Below, one piece after another: positions 51,287 to 63,053 of a stretch of 64,000 nucleotides of DNA. Source of the stretch: Chinchilla lanigera (Eukaryota > Chordata > Mammalia > Rodentia > Chinchillidae); assembly GCF_000276665.1 (NCBI RefSeq), contig NW_004955467.1:574776-638775 (forward strand). The letters are read 5' to 3'. Under the pieces are notes generated by a model. The model was not told the origin of the DNA. It searched no databases and was given only the letters and a program-made list of their open reading frames with translations. A program made the translations under genes and the position numbers. The stretch's first letter is position 1; each line of letters begins with the position of its first letter.

Positions 51287-51386
51287 GTTCAGAGTGGTCA
51301 ACGCCCACCCATGTGTTGTTATTGAATTTTGCCCCAACTAGGGACATAAAAGGCAGAGCCCTGTCCCCTTGGTTCCTAGGGGGATC

Positions 51387-51702
51387 TTGCTGTGTGTGTG
51401 GTCACTCTCCTATCCAGACTGGGCCTGGTTGTCTGGGTCCCTGATCTGAGAAAGGAAGCCTGTGGATAGGAAAATCCACCTCTGCCCCAGGCCCTTAGAC
51501 CAGCAGGATATGGAAGAAGGATCCCAGTGCAGGATCTGCGTTTGGACCAGGAGTCTTTGAAGCTCAGAGCAAATGTACAAATGCTGCAAGGGTTAGAGAT
51601 TGCTCAACCACACATTCTCAGACCCTGAGCCTGGAAGTCTTTAAAGGCTTCTGTTTACCCCCTGTGGACTCCTCCCAGCTCAGCTTGCCTACTTCCAGGG
51701 AT
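51387..51702 (+). repeat. Direct duplication, copy 2
   Basis: Second copy of the segment at 49845-50165, in the same orientation and offset by about 1.54 kb, in the SLC5A10 intron between exons 5 and 6. Exons 6 and 7 lie between the copies. Confidence 0.95.
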
Positions 51703-54700
51703 TCCCAAGGGATCTGTGGGGGAGGCCCAGGGACTAGCAGGCCTCAGTGAAAAGGTACCATGGGGAGTCAGGTAGTTTTGTTTACTGTCCCCAGGAGGAT
51801 CAGCCCTGAAGGCAGTAGCACTCAGGTACACATCACAGGCAGAGGCTGGTCCCAGGGCTGGACTAGATAAGCTCTGTCATCCAGATTCTGGGACTACTTA
51901 TGGGGCAGAAGTTCTAGGTGGGGTGAGGCAACCTCAGTATGGGAAGGGCCTTATAGACCATGATCCCACCCTCCGATTGGCAGTTGGGCCCAGAAAGAGC
52001 AAGGGTAGAGACCTGCCCTATGGGACCTCGGGCTGGATGATGGGCTCCCCACCACATCCCTTTCCAAACCTGCTGAACTGATGGCTCAGCAGCGGGGAGT
52101 GACCCAAAATATATTCTGGGACCAAGGTTCCCACAGGAAGGTTAGCTAAGCCCACAGGTGTGTGGGATGTTCGTACCAGGCCTGGCCTTCCCAGGGCCCA
52201 GGAGACGTGGAGCCTTCTGAGCTCCCAAGGGCCTACTCCAAATCAGAGCGCCCAGCTCTTCCTGGAACCAAGGTCCAAATGTCAGAGGCCAGACGGAGCC
52301 CAGCTGAGGAGCAGGATCAGCTCCAAGCTGGTGGTGTCCCCTACCTTTCTCCTCTGGTATCGTTCCTACTCTGGGGGAGGCCAGCCAGGTTGGAGTCTGA
52401 CCGTATGATTCCAGAGAACACTTGCCCTCTCCTTGCAGTCCCTGCTTCAGCAGTGTGTGGGGTGGGAGCGGAGATGCTCAGGGAAAGATGGGAGGGGTCA
52501 GCCCCCAGACTGAGCTTTGAAGCCCAGAGGTGCTGGGCATCAGAAGAGGAAACACTCTAAGATCCCATTCCATAGGACTGGAGGAGAAACTGAGGCCCAG
52601 GAAGGGGACAGGACTTGTCAAAGTCTAGCAAGCCCCTCTCTGCTAAACATCCGCACTTGAGTTGCCTGGTGAGACAAGGCAGGGGTGGGGGTCACGAGCC
52701 TGCTGTACCAGTTTCCCCCATCTGGCTGTCCTCCAACTGCTGCTCAGGACTCCTTGCTGGATCCGAGCTGTGAGGGACAGAGCCCTATTCTGCGCACCTG
52801 ACCTCAGGCTCCGGCCACAGAGACCAGCAGCCTTCATTCTATGCCCTGTCATTCTAGGCCTTGATTCATCAGCCTCCTCTGCCCTTACTGTCCCAGCCTC
52901 TGCCTCTCATCCTCCACACCCAGCCACCCAGGTCCTGACCAGTATATCTCATCATGGATAGTTGGTCTTCCCTCCCTTCCTTTGGTGGTGGCAGGCTTCT
53001 AACAGCACAGGCAAAGGTTTCGGGGCAAGACCTTAACTGTGTCTTCTCTGTAGGACCAATCTTATGTGATGTCAACAGGTCCTGCAAAGAAGCAGTTCCC
53101 TGTACCCCAGAGCAGTCCCCAGTGCAGATATCCCCTGGTCCCATCTGACCCTCCTGCAGTTTAAGCTCTTTACTGGGGACACAGGCAAGCTGCCGCCTGG
53201 CAGGAGCTGACAGTTGCACAGACCTGGGTTTGTGTCCCTGGCCTGTGGTGTCCCAGCCATGTCACTCAGTGAATAGGTCATTTCACCTCCTGAGCTTCAT
53301 TTGTAAAATGAGCAAGTGGACATGGCGCAAGCACAGCTGTTTCTATCAATTTGGCGCTTCATCTCTGCAGCCCTCTTCACCTGTCACCTGCCACCTGCCG
53401 GCCGGGCAAGAGAGACTGGCAGGGAGGCCAGCCGACCTCGGAGGGGCCTTCGTCTCCTCTGTGTGCCCTCTCTGGGTGGCCACAAGAACAGCTGCAGTGT
53501 AATCCACCTCTCTGAAGACACAGCTGCAGTTATCAAGACCAAGACAGCAGAGGAACTTGCCCATGGTGTCAAAACTGTGGGCTACAATTAAAAAACAAAA
53601 CAAAACAGAAAAACCAGCACTGTACATGTGCATCCCCAAGGAAGGGTCACTCCCAAGGGCCTAGGGCAAGCCAGAGCCTCAGTCCAAGCCACTGACCAGT
53701 AGGACTAAGCCACTGATCCACCCAGACTCAAACATCTGCCCCCGCTGCAGGCTGATGTCTGGGGTCCTGGCTGGCTGCCTGCTCCTGGGAGTCCCCTCCA
53801 TCTCAGTCTTCCTCCCTGCTCCCCCCCAGCATGGCGCCCACACTGCCCACTCCTTCTATTGGTAGGCTGCTTCCTTTGTCTTGTGCCCACAGACCCTGCC
53901 AGTCTTCCAGGCCCTAGGCATCCCCAGGACACCCTTGCTGCCTTGCCATCTTTTTTTTTTTTTTTTTTTTTTTTTTTTGTTTTTCTCCGGTACCGGGAAC
54001 CGAACTCACGACCTTGCACTTGCCAGGCAGGCGCTTTGCCGCTGAGCTAAATCCCCAGCCCCCTGCCTTGCCATCTTTGATAAATGTTAAATGTTCATGT
54101 GTTTAATCTAATGCTCTGACTTGTCTGATGTCTCCCAGGATCATCAGCCTTGGGCACCGAGAAGGAAATACCTTGCTCAGAGGCCTGTAGTCCCAGAAAG
54201 CGGCTGTGCTCCTTGCACCAGCTGGCCACCAGCAGGGACATGTGGGGAATGGAGCCCAGTACCACAAGAAGCATGGTTCTGCACAGGGTAGGCTGGGGCT
54301 AACCTGCAGCTTGCACAGCCTGGAACCTCAGCTGTCATGCGCAAGAAGCAGCCTCATTCCATCTCTCAGTTACTGGAAACAGGAGTCTGGGTAAGAAGGG
54401 TGGTGGAGAACCTAGAGAGGACCCTGCACTGACGTTTAACAAAGATCATTGGGTGATTTGCCCCCAAATTGTCTCCCGAGTCCCCTGCCCCAGGGCCCTG
54501 CCATACCTGTCCGCCAGGGGCTTGGAACAGAAGCTTCCTGCCTTTACTATACTCCCTGCCTTCCACAGCCGTATACTGCTGAGGATTCTCTCCTAACATG
54601 CGTCCACTCTCTGTAGCCCTCACTGGTCCTTCTGCCACCAGGGTCCTTCAGAGAATTAGAGGGGCCTGCATTGGTGCAAGAAATAAGTCCACCCATCCTG

Positions 54701-57700
54701 TCCCCGCCCAGCCGATAGGCTCTGCCCAACCCAGAAGCCCCTTTCAGCCTGGACTCTGCGTCTGGTGGGCTCTTCCCAGCACAATGTGGACCTGGCGTGC
54801 CTGCCCAGGCCGCAGTCGCCATCCTTACGCCTCTTCCGAGGAGCTGCCCCAGCCCAGCAGCTTCCTTGGCTCGGTGGACTTGCCGTCATTCCTGTCTCGG
54901 ACACTACAGCAGCAATGTCGACATGTCCACACCAGCCTGCACCAGCCTGCGCGCTGTGCGGGAAGCTGCGCCCCGCCAGCTCTCCCCGGTTCTCCCTTTC
55001 CTTCTGCGGTCGTGTTTTACCCTTTGTTGTGATTGTATGGGTCTATTTACACGTCAGGTCTGCCTGGAAAGCACTTGCGGGGTGCTCGACAGGCCTGCCC
55101 AGAACCAGACACATAGTAGGTGCACAGTAAGTAGGCATGTTTTCCCAGATAAGGAGAGGCGCCCTAGGGCCCCATGCCAGCTCTAGTTCTCGTGGTTCCA
55201 CGGCCAGTCTGCCAGGGAGAAGCTTGGGGTTGGGCCAGCACTGTGTGGCTCCAAAGCCGAAAATACTCACTGTCTGGCCCTTCACAGACCAGTGTGCTGA
55301 CCACTGCATGTTCCTGAGCTCAGTCCCAGGAGAGGTGTGCGGGCGGAACACTGGGATTATATCAGCGAACACGGGAAAGTGGGAAAGGTAGACTGTAGAT
55401 GCCCCTGTCAGTTATTCAGCCTCAGGGTAGGAACAAGGAGAGAAGAAGAGGGCAGGACTGCCAGGGTGGGAGCAAAGAAAGAACTGAAAGACGAGAGAGG
55501 TAAGGGAGCCACCTGGGCATCAGGGGAGGGGTTTCCAGGCAGAGGCCACGGCCAGTGCAAAGGCCCTCAGGCAGGAACACTGGTGTGCTGGAGGAAGTGT
55601 CCGGGGGGCAGAAGAGGACGGACAGGAGAGGCCAGAGAAGCAGCAGGGGCCACACGACGGAAGGCCTGTGGGTCACAGTGGGCCTTTAAGGGACATGGGG
55701 TGTCTTGCCCGGTTCCCCTAGTTCCAGGAGCCCAGAGCCTGGCAGGGTGGAGTTGCGCCTCAGCCCCCTGTTGGCGCTCCGGTGGTGACCCCTGTGCCTG
55801 GCTTCACAGTGCTCTCTGGAGGTCAGTGTCCTGTCTGCAGGACGGCGGCCCGTGACCCATCTGGGTGTGCTGCGTCTGCAACAGTTTGTATGTGCAGACG
55901 TTGAACGTGTTCCTGGGACTCCACCCAGTGAGGTCAGGCACTCTGAGGGCCAGTGGAGAGCACACACTTCAAACAGCTCCACTCCAAAGCCATCAACCAG
56001 GGCGGCCCTGATCCCTCCCCAGCCAAGCCAGCAATTAAGTGTTCCTTTCGAGTCAACCTCTGCCTCATCCCCGCAGCCCTGGCGTTGGTCCTGAAGCCTG
56101 GCCTTGATGTGACTGGCTGATCCCCTTTTATAACAGGGTGTTCTGAATCACTCCCATCGCTAGGCGGAGTTGGAAGCACCGCACCCTGGCTGCAGAGGGC
56201 GGGAGCATTATGTGTGGCCTGGCACCTGGGGTAGGAGGCAGGGTGCTGACATATCTCTGTCTGGTTTGCCATGACCTTGGCCAAGAGACAGGGGCTGACC
56301 AGGTCTCTGGTCAGATCTGTAAAGGATGTGGGAAGACAGTGTCTAAGGACCCTCCAGCTTGGCTGAACTTGCTCCAGCCATTCCAGAAGCCCCACCCAGC
56401 CACCCACCTGGGAGGTTCCAGAGAGCACTGACTCGCCCCAGCAGCCTGCCATCCCCCTGCCTGACACTCCGTGCCCCTCAGGCTCCTCAACCTCTTCCAG
56501 CTGGAGCTCCTCAGTCTCCTCTGTCACTGCAGCCCTCTAGGCCAGGAGTGGAAGGCTGGTGGTCCGAGAGCCGAGCGTGGCACCTGCCTCTGTTTTTGTG
56601 AATGCTGGAGCACGTCCCCTGGTTTGCCTCAGTCCCCAGCACTGCCCAGTGTCTCACCCCAAGCCCTCACACCATTTCCTGTCTGGTTGGGAAGTTCCGA
56701 CTTAGTGGTCACCGGGTTCTAAGTCTCCTGACCCAACTGCCCCCAACATGTCCTCCACTGTCCTGTCTCGCTCTTCGGTATTTCTTCTCCTCCCCCATCA
56801 GTGTCCCTTCCTCCAAAGATACCCGTGTCAGACATCCCCACTCCTCACAATGCCTATCACTTCCTTTTCTGAAGTCCACACTTGTCTGTCCTCTCTCTCT
56901 ATATGCCTCCTACTAGACAGCATGGGCCAGGGCACAGTGGAGCCAGGTTTTATCTGTTTCGGTGTATCTGGATTCCAGAGAGGTGGGCCCAGGAGATGAG
57001 CAGAGTGAGGAAGACTGAGAAGGACAATTTTGGAACTCAGCTTCAAGGGCAGCCTGAGGCCAGGTCTCTCAGGTTCTAAAGGAATCCACTGAGGAAGAGA
57101 ACCTATGAGGATTCCTCGAGAGCATCTAGTAATGATGGTATGATGCTTGCTGCCAACAGTCCCCAGAAACTGGCCACATTAAGGACAAGATGCTCTGAGG
57201 AGCCCGCCCCCACTCTGTGGCCCTGTAGGCACAGAGCAAAGGGGAGGCAAGGCTAAGGTTACAGGGGACCTAAAGAGGATGGGGGCAGGCCTGTGCCCAG
57301 CCAGACTCCAGGCAGGGCCCAGGGAGGGCTCTGGTTGGTGCTCTCAGGCTACTCCTCTCCCTCGAGGGGCTCCCACAGCTCCTGGCGGACCAGCAAGACC
57401 TCAGCATCTGAAGCCTCCATGTCTTCCCCAAGCCTGGGCTTTCCTAGTCCCAGAAATGAGCAGATAGGGACAGGGGGTGACTTTGCTGCTAAGGAGAGAG
57501 CTAGACACCACAGAGCACATCCCCCAGACCATATGCAGGTCCTCAGCTACCTTCAGGCAGACCTGAGAGGGTGGCACTGTCAGCCCTTCTTACAAATAAG
57601 GAACTTGAGGCTTAGAGAGGCTCAGAGATTGGCCAAGGCCTTTGCCTCCGTCAGAATAAGCAGCCCTGAAGCCCAGGCTCCTTTGAAGCCTGAAGCTGAG

Positions 57701-58285
57701 TGAGGCTGGAAGCCCATGGTGACTCAGAATGATGACAGTGTGTGTGGGCCTGGTATCACTGAAGCTGTGCGCAGAGGCTTGGGATGAATTCTTTCCCTTC
57801 CTTGGGCCTCAGTCTTTCTGTTTGTAAAATCAGGGCTATGACAACACAGGTTCTGGGCTCCTACTGACTTTGACATTTGAGGTGGGCTTCCTGCTAATCT
57901 TAGGTCCAGACCCAGGAGGGAGAGCTGAAGCCACGGACGGAGCTGCCCACAGTGACCAGGGTGGGAAGTAGGTGGTGGCTCTCTGCAAATGCAGACCTGG
58001 CGGAGGCCATATGGGCTTTTGTCGCCCTCTAGTGGGGCACACTTTGATGACGGCTGCAAGGAAGACACCAGGTCTAGCCCTTACCATTCCTACCCAGTAG
58101 CGTTGGCAGCTGAGCTGACAGCTCAGGGACTCTGGATCAGCTGCCCCAGACTTGCCATGTGACCCATTGTCCCTGTCTGGGGCTCAGTTTTTCTCTCTGC
58201 TAAACAAGGCAGAGGCTGTTAGGTCCCTCTGGGAGGCCCCCAGATAAGGTATGCTTCCAGGGTGTGCTGGGTAGCAGCTGCTCAC
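51703..58285 (-). other. SLC5A10 intron 5, remainder
   Basis: 6.6 kb of unique GC-rich sequence with MIR-like remnants near 53225-53310 (plus) and 57580-57700 (minus) and one young ID insertion at 53954-54062. No exon was recognised. Confidence 0.6.
53954..54062 (-). mobile_element. ID-type SINE with perfect 16-bp target-site duplication
   Basis: Reversed young ID: a T28 run beginning at 53951, then CTCCGGTACCGGGAACCGAA, GCCAGGCAGGCGC, GAGCTAAATCCCCAGCCCC. CTGCCTTGCCATCTTT at 53938-53953 recurs at 54063-54078. It has the same subtype words as the copies at 16658 and 60362. Confidence 0.95.
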
Positions 58286-58390
58286 CGATATCTTGGTGAA
58301 GACAGACAGCAGGAGGGAGAGGACGGACAGATACAGGCGGATGCGCTGGCCTCCGAAGCGTTTCTGAATGTATTCAGGCAAGGTGACAAT
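58286..58390 (-). CDS. SLC5A10: SLC5A10 exon 5
   Basis: 105 bp and 35 whole codons, about residues 117-151: [20 protein letters not shown] then [15 protein letters not shown]. It contains the SGLT signature [12 protein letters not shown]. Donor GTGAGC; acceptor CCCAG. Confidence 0.96.
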
Positions 58391-59125
58391 CTGGGAAGGC
58401 ACAGGGCGAAGACTAGGCATTCCTGGGGACAGTGCCCAGGATTCAGGGCAGGGTCCCATCCCGATAGTTCCACCTCTTTCCTGGCACATGAAGCGGCTGT
58501 GAGCCTCTCAAGGGCAACAGCAATGGCAAGGGCGTTTACTGTAGCCCCAGTTCCAGCCCCAGCCTGAAAGTCCAGGCTCAGTTCCGGCTGTCTCCTAGGG
58601 CTCCGGGCAGGGGAGTAGCACACTGGGATCGGCTCCTCAGGGCTGAGATGAGGGATGGATTGGAGAAGCCTCAGCTGAGAACAAAAGGGACAAGTTGGGA
58701 AGCCTGGTCACAAAGCCAGAGGAGCTAGGATAAGGCTCGATGGAGAGCAGCCTGAGGTGTGAGCAGGCATGGCTCTGGAAAAGACCCAGGGAGGGACTCT
58801 GACTGGGCTTAGTGACAGTGGGGTGGGGTTGAAGGAGGGGTGGGGGGTCAAGGATGTGGAGCCAGGTATGCTACCCAGCTCTGCTGCACGGGTATGCAAG
58901 TAGATGGAGCATTACCCTGAGCTGCTGCCCACGGGGCGGTGGGAATGAGCCACAGGCATGCAGGTTGTGGTCCAAGGGAGCCTGCTTTAGTGGGCCAACA
59001 GGGACGGGAGTTGGACTGATGATAAACTCAGCCTGGAAGGTTCCCCAGCTATGACATGAGGCCTTGGGCACCTTGCCTACCACCACCAACCTGGCCCAAG
59101 GCTCAGCTCCCAGGAGCAGACTCAC

Positions 59126-59185
59126 CTCTGAGGAGATGTAAATGGGCACAAACACCCATGCCAGCGCCAGGAGCACGTATGTAGC
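59126..59185 (-). CDS. SLC5A10: SLC5A10 exon 4
   Basis: 60 bp and 20 codons, about residues 97-116: ATYVLLALAWVFVPIYISSE, a membrane helix identical to my recollection of human. Donor GTGAGT; acceptor CCACAG. Confidence 0.95.
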
Positions 59186-59514
59186 CTGTGGGAACAGAGG
59201 CAGGTGAGGGATATCTGTGTGGGCCCCCAAACACCTGCCCCTAAACACAGCTGGATGCAGTAAGAACTAGTGGTCTGGGGTCCTATCTCTCCCAGATTTC
59301 TTGGTTTGGTGTGAGAACCCGGACAGGCCTTCCTTCTCTGTTCCGGCTTCTGTTGACAAGTCGCCTGGGCCCAGGCCTTTAGCTCCCGTCCAATGGTGCT
59401 ATCCAGTGCATTGATATCCTGATGAATAGCTTGCCCAGGGACACCTCTGCTCAGTCTGCTGGGACGTGGGCTGACACATGTGGCTGGGGGCTGCCTGCAT
59501 CCAGGGACTGGTTA

Positions 59515-59703
<189 letters not shown>

Positions 59704-60069
59704 TCAGTGGCAGGCACCCCATGCATGCTCCACCCTGGACCCAACAGCTTCATACACTTAAGTGGGACCCATTCTTACTTTACAGGTAAGGAGCCTAGGC
59801 TTCCCAGGGCTGGCCACACAGCCAAGAAACAAACCAAGCTTTTAGATGCTAGATCCCCACCCTTTACCCAGTTTCCATCAGCCCAGCCCTACATGCCCCG
59901 TTGGGTTCTCCCGCCAGCCTCAGCCTGGTCCACTGAGCCAGGCCGAGGAGTGACTTTGGATGAGGAAGACTCATGAAATGACCTCAGGGATGCAGATGGC
60001 AGCTGACCTACAGGCTGGATGCAGCCCCATAGACGAAGGAAGGGGTGTGATAAGTCAGGGTTCACTCAC

Positions 60070-60141
60070 CGGCCACCATGTCATATCCCGGCCTGCAAGG
60101 AAGTAGCCACTCACTGTATTCCTGCTGGCTCGACAAGAAGA
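60070..60141 (-). CDS. SLC5A10: SLC5A10 exon 2
   Basis: 72 bp and 24 codons, about residues 38-61: SSCRASRNTVSGYFLAGRDM then TWWP, with the SGLT signature YFLAGRDMTWWP. Acceptor TTCTTGTAG; donor GTGAGT. It is the most 5' exon in the window. Confidence 0.95.
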
Positions 60142-60247
60142 CTACAAGAACAGTAAAGAGGCAGAAATTGGAACTCTGGCCTGGCTGCTGGGAATGGCGT
60201 ACTGCTTCCGAAAAAGGTTGGCAGGGCCTCAAAACAAATTAAGCACT

Positions 60248-60567
60248 GGCTGGGCATAGGGGCACACACTTATAATCCTAGCTACTTGGGAGGTTGAGGT
60301 AGGAGGCTCACAAGTTTGAATTTGGGCAATTTAGCAAGACCCCATTTTAAAATAAAAAATAGGGGCTGGGGATTTAGCTCAGTGGCACAGCGCCTGCCTG
60401 GCAAACGCGAGGTCATGAGTTCGATTCCCGGTACTGGAAAAAAAAACAAAAAAATAAAAATAAAAATAAAATAAAATAAAAAGGGCTGGGGATGTAGCTC
60501 AGTGGTAGAGCTCAGGTGAGGCCCTGTTTCAGTCCCCACTACAAAAAAAAAAAAGAAAAAACAAAAG
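60248..60567 (+). repeat. B1-dID composite SINE, split by a younger ID
   Basis: B1 monomer at 60248-60360 (ACACTTATAATCCTAGCTAC, TTAGCAAGACCCCATTTT), A-rich spacer, and dID monomer at 60483-60542 (GGGCTGGGGATGTAGCTCAG, TTTCAGTCCCCACTAC) with an A tail. A separate ID sits in the spacer. Confidence 0.85.
60362..60482 (+). mobile_element. Young ID-type SINE inside the B1-dID
   Basis: GGGCTGGGGATTTAGCTCAG, GCGCCTGCCTGGCAAACGC, GAGTTCGATTCCCGGTACTG and a long AAAAT-rich tail. It belongs to the same subtype as the copies at 16658 and 53954. Confidence 0.9.
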
Positions 60568-61216
60568 CATAGACTTGCCATATGACTCAGCAATGCCACT
60601 CTTAGGCTATACCCAAAAGAACTGAAATCAGATGTCCACATAAAAATTTATACAAGAGGACCAGGGAAATAGCTCAGAGGTACAGTGCCTGCCTGGCAAG
60701 CACAAGGTCCTAAGTTCAATTCTCAGTACTGCCCCCCCAAAATGTATACAGGAATGTTCATAGTAGCACTACTCAGAATAGCCAAAAATAGAAACAACCT
60801 ACATGTCCATCAACCAAGGAATAAATACATAAAATGTATTATATCCATATAATGGAATATTATTCAGTTATCAAAAAAATAAAGCTATCCTATTCCTGAC
60901 ACCAAAAAAAGGGAAAGGAATGAAGTTCTGACACATGGTACAACTCAAATAAACCTCTAAAATATTATGCTAAGTGAAAGCAACAGAAAGAAAGGGCTAC
61001 ACATATGTAATTCCACTTTTATGCTGTCTAGAATAGGCAAATCCATGGAGAGAAACACAGGTTAGCAGCTCCCAGGAGATGGGGAGTGAGAAGAATGGAA
61101 AGGATTTCCTTTTGGGAAGGTGAATATGTTTTGGTTAGATAGAATTACAAGTTCCACAACAATTTAAATGTACTAAATGCCATGAATTGAACAGTAAAAC
61201 AGGCTTAAAATGTTGG
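60568..61216 (+). repeat. Old LINE-1 3' end (sense), broken by an ID SINE
   Basis: ACCCAAAAGAACTGAAATCA, CATGTCCATCAACCAAGGAA, ATGGAATATTATTCAG, AAAATATTATGCTAAGTGAA and TTTTGGTTAGATAGAATTAC follow the order of the L1M-type ORF2 end and 3' UTR. Confidence 0.8.
60657..60738 (+). mobile_element. ID-type SINE with ~14-bp target-site duplication
   Basis: Head AGGACCAGGGAAATAGCTCA, GCCTGGCAAGCACAAGGTCC, TTCAATTCTCAGTACTG, then C7. AAAATTTATACAAG before and AAAATGTATACAGG after are an imperfect duplication. It lacks an A tail. Confidence 0.85.
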
Positions 61217-61365
61217 TTTTTTTTTTTTTTGCCAGCATCAGGTTTGTTTATTTATTTCATAAGTCTTTACCAAGTTAATTATCATAAACACAGAATAATA
61301 GCCAGAACAATGGACCAATAAGCATATAGAACACAAAAAACAATATATGAAATTGGTGGTAGTGA

Positions 61366-61805
61366 CACTCTGAAGATACCACCACGTATTACAGCAGCCA
61401 TTGATATTTTCCTACTAATCTATCCATAACTGTGTAAAGTTTGTAATGTTCCTATCCTATTTCATAAATGGATGTATGTTTATTATTATGTGTTTCCTAC
61501 AACACCCATTGAGAAGAGTTAATGATTTTTCAATAGGTCACTCATGTATAGCTCTATTTATTTTCTTTAGAAGCCACTTTGAAGATACCAAAGTATAGTA
61601 CAACAACTCTTGATAATCTCCTACCTCTTTTGTCTGTAACTCACTATTATTTGTCTATTTGTTTTCCTGAGAAACTATTTTGTAGACAATAATATGTAAA
61701 ATGATAACCATTGATAATTTCCTACCATTTTGTGTGTAATTTGCTAAGTCCCCCCTATTATTATGTTATCCTTCTTTTATTCTTTAAAAAAAAAAAAAAA
61801 GAAAA
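61366..61805 (+). mobile_element. Unclassified 440-bp retroposed segment of degenerate ~100-bp units
   Basis: It is bracketed by GAAATTGGTGGTAGTGA at 61349-61365 and 61806-61822 and ends in an A-rich tail. Inside, related text recurs: CTCTGAAGATACCACCACG, CTTTGAAGATACCAAAG, ATTTTGTAGAC; and CCATTGATATTTTCCTAC, CTCTTGATAATCTCCTACC, CCATTGATAATTTCCTACC. I do not recognise the family. Confidence 0.7.
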
Positions 61806-62892
61806 GAAATTGGTGGTAGTGAACCTATAGCATGAGTGCTGCAGTGGGCTGTTTGTATCATTGAAAGCCTAAAAAGTTTGCCATCACTGTACTGAATCAA
61901 GGTACACTTTTAGATACACGGGCCATGCTACATGGCAATGAATTTTTCTCTCTTTTTCTTTCCTATTGCACTTCATTATTTATTGGGTTTTTCATATATG
62001 AGAAATTATGCAATACTTATGCTTGTATGTCTTATTTACTTTGCTTAACATTACAGTCTTAAGGTGACTTCATTTTCTTACAAAGAACTCAAGTTTATCC
62101 TCTGTGGAAGAGTAGTAATCCACTGCGTATAAATACCACATTTTCTTTATCCATTCATTTGTTGATGGACATATAGGCTGATTCCAAGATTTAGTTATTG
62201 TGAATTATGCTACTACAAACATGGGTGTGTGTATATCACTGTAATATGATGTCTGTAACTCTTTTGGGAAGGTATCTAGAAGGAGAATAGCTGGGTCAAA
62301 TGAAATTTTTAGTTTTAGTTTTTTGAGGAACCTCCACACTGATTTCCATGGCGGTTGTGCCAGTTTGCACATGCTAACCAACAATGGAGAAGCGTTCCTT
62401 TTCCCTCAGTCTCTCCAGCATTTGTTGTTGTTTGATTTCTTGAAGATAGCCATTCCTTTTGGAGTGAGGTGGAACCTCAGTGTTGCTTTAATTTGCATTT
62501 CTTGAATGGCCAGCAATGTTGAACATTTTCTCCTGTATTTATTGGCCATTTGTACTCCTTCATCTGAGCAGTGTCTGTTAATTTCAAGTGCCCATTTTGA
62601 TTGGACTTTTTAAGTGGAGGAGGGTATGATATTTTGAGTTCTTTATATATTCCTTTGAGGAGTAGCTGGCAAAATTGTTTCCCCTTCCCGTAAGTTGTCT
62701 TTTCACTTTGTTGATGGTTTCTGTTGCTGTGCAGAAGCTTTTTAATTTGAAGTGATGCCATTTGTGGATTTTGATGTTATTTCTTGGGTTCTATTCAACC
62801 AGGGTTCTATGTAGAAAAATCTTTGCCTACGACTATGTCTTCAAGAGTTTTACCTATTTTGTTTTCCAGCAGATTAAGTGTTTCTGTTTATT

Positions 62893-63053
62893 TATTTATT
62901 TTTTGTTTGTTTGTTTTGAGATAGGGTCCCATTATGTAGTTCAGGCTAACCTTAAACTCACTACATAGCCCAGACTGGTCTCAAATTCATGGTGATCCTC
63001 CTGCTTCTGCCTCTTGAGTGCAGGGATGATAGGTGTGAGCTACCATACCTGGC
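62893..63053 (-). repeat. B1-type SINE inside the LINE-1
   Basis: Reversed B1: TTTTGAGATAGGGTCCCATT, ACATAGCCCAGACTGG, AGCTACCATACCTGGC, preceded by TTTG repeats. Confidence 0.88.

Larger units (their letters stand above)
48792..51305 (+). other. FAM83G: Proposed FAM83G 3' UTR
   Basis: AATAAA at 51281-51286 with TGTGTTGTT at 51312-51320 is the best plus-strand polyadenylation signal downstream of the stop. It gives a 3' UTR of about 2.5 kb. A nearer but weaker choice is ATTAAA at 49283-49288. If the distal site is used, the UTR is antisense to SLC5A10 exons 8, 7 and 6. Inferred from signals, not from transcripts. Confidence 0.5.

Noticed and set aside
61823..61910. hAT-like terminal inverted repeat wording (AAAAAGTTTGCCATCACTG)
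   Set aside because: No matching opposite end or 8-bp target duplication was found, so a DNA transposon call is unsupported.
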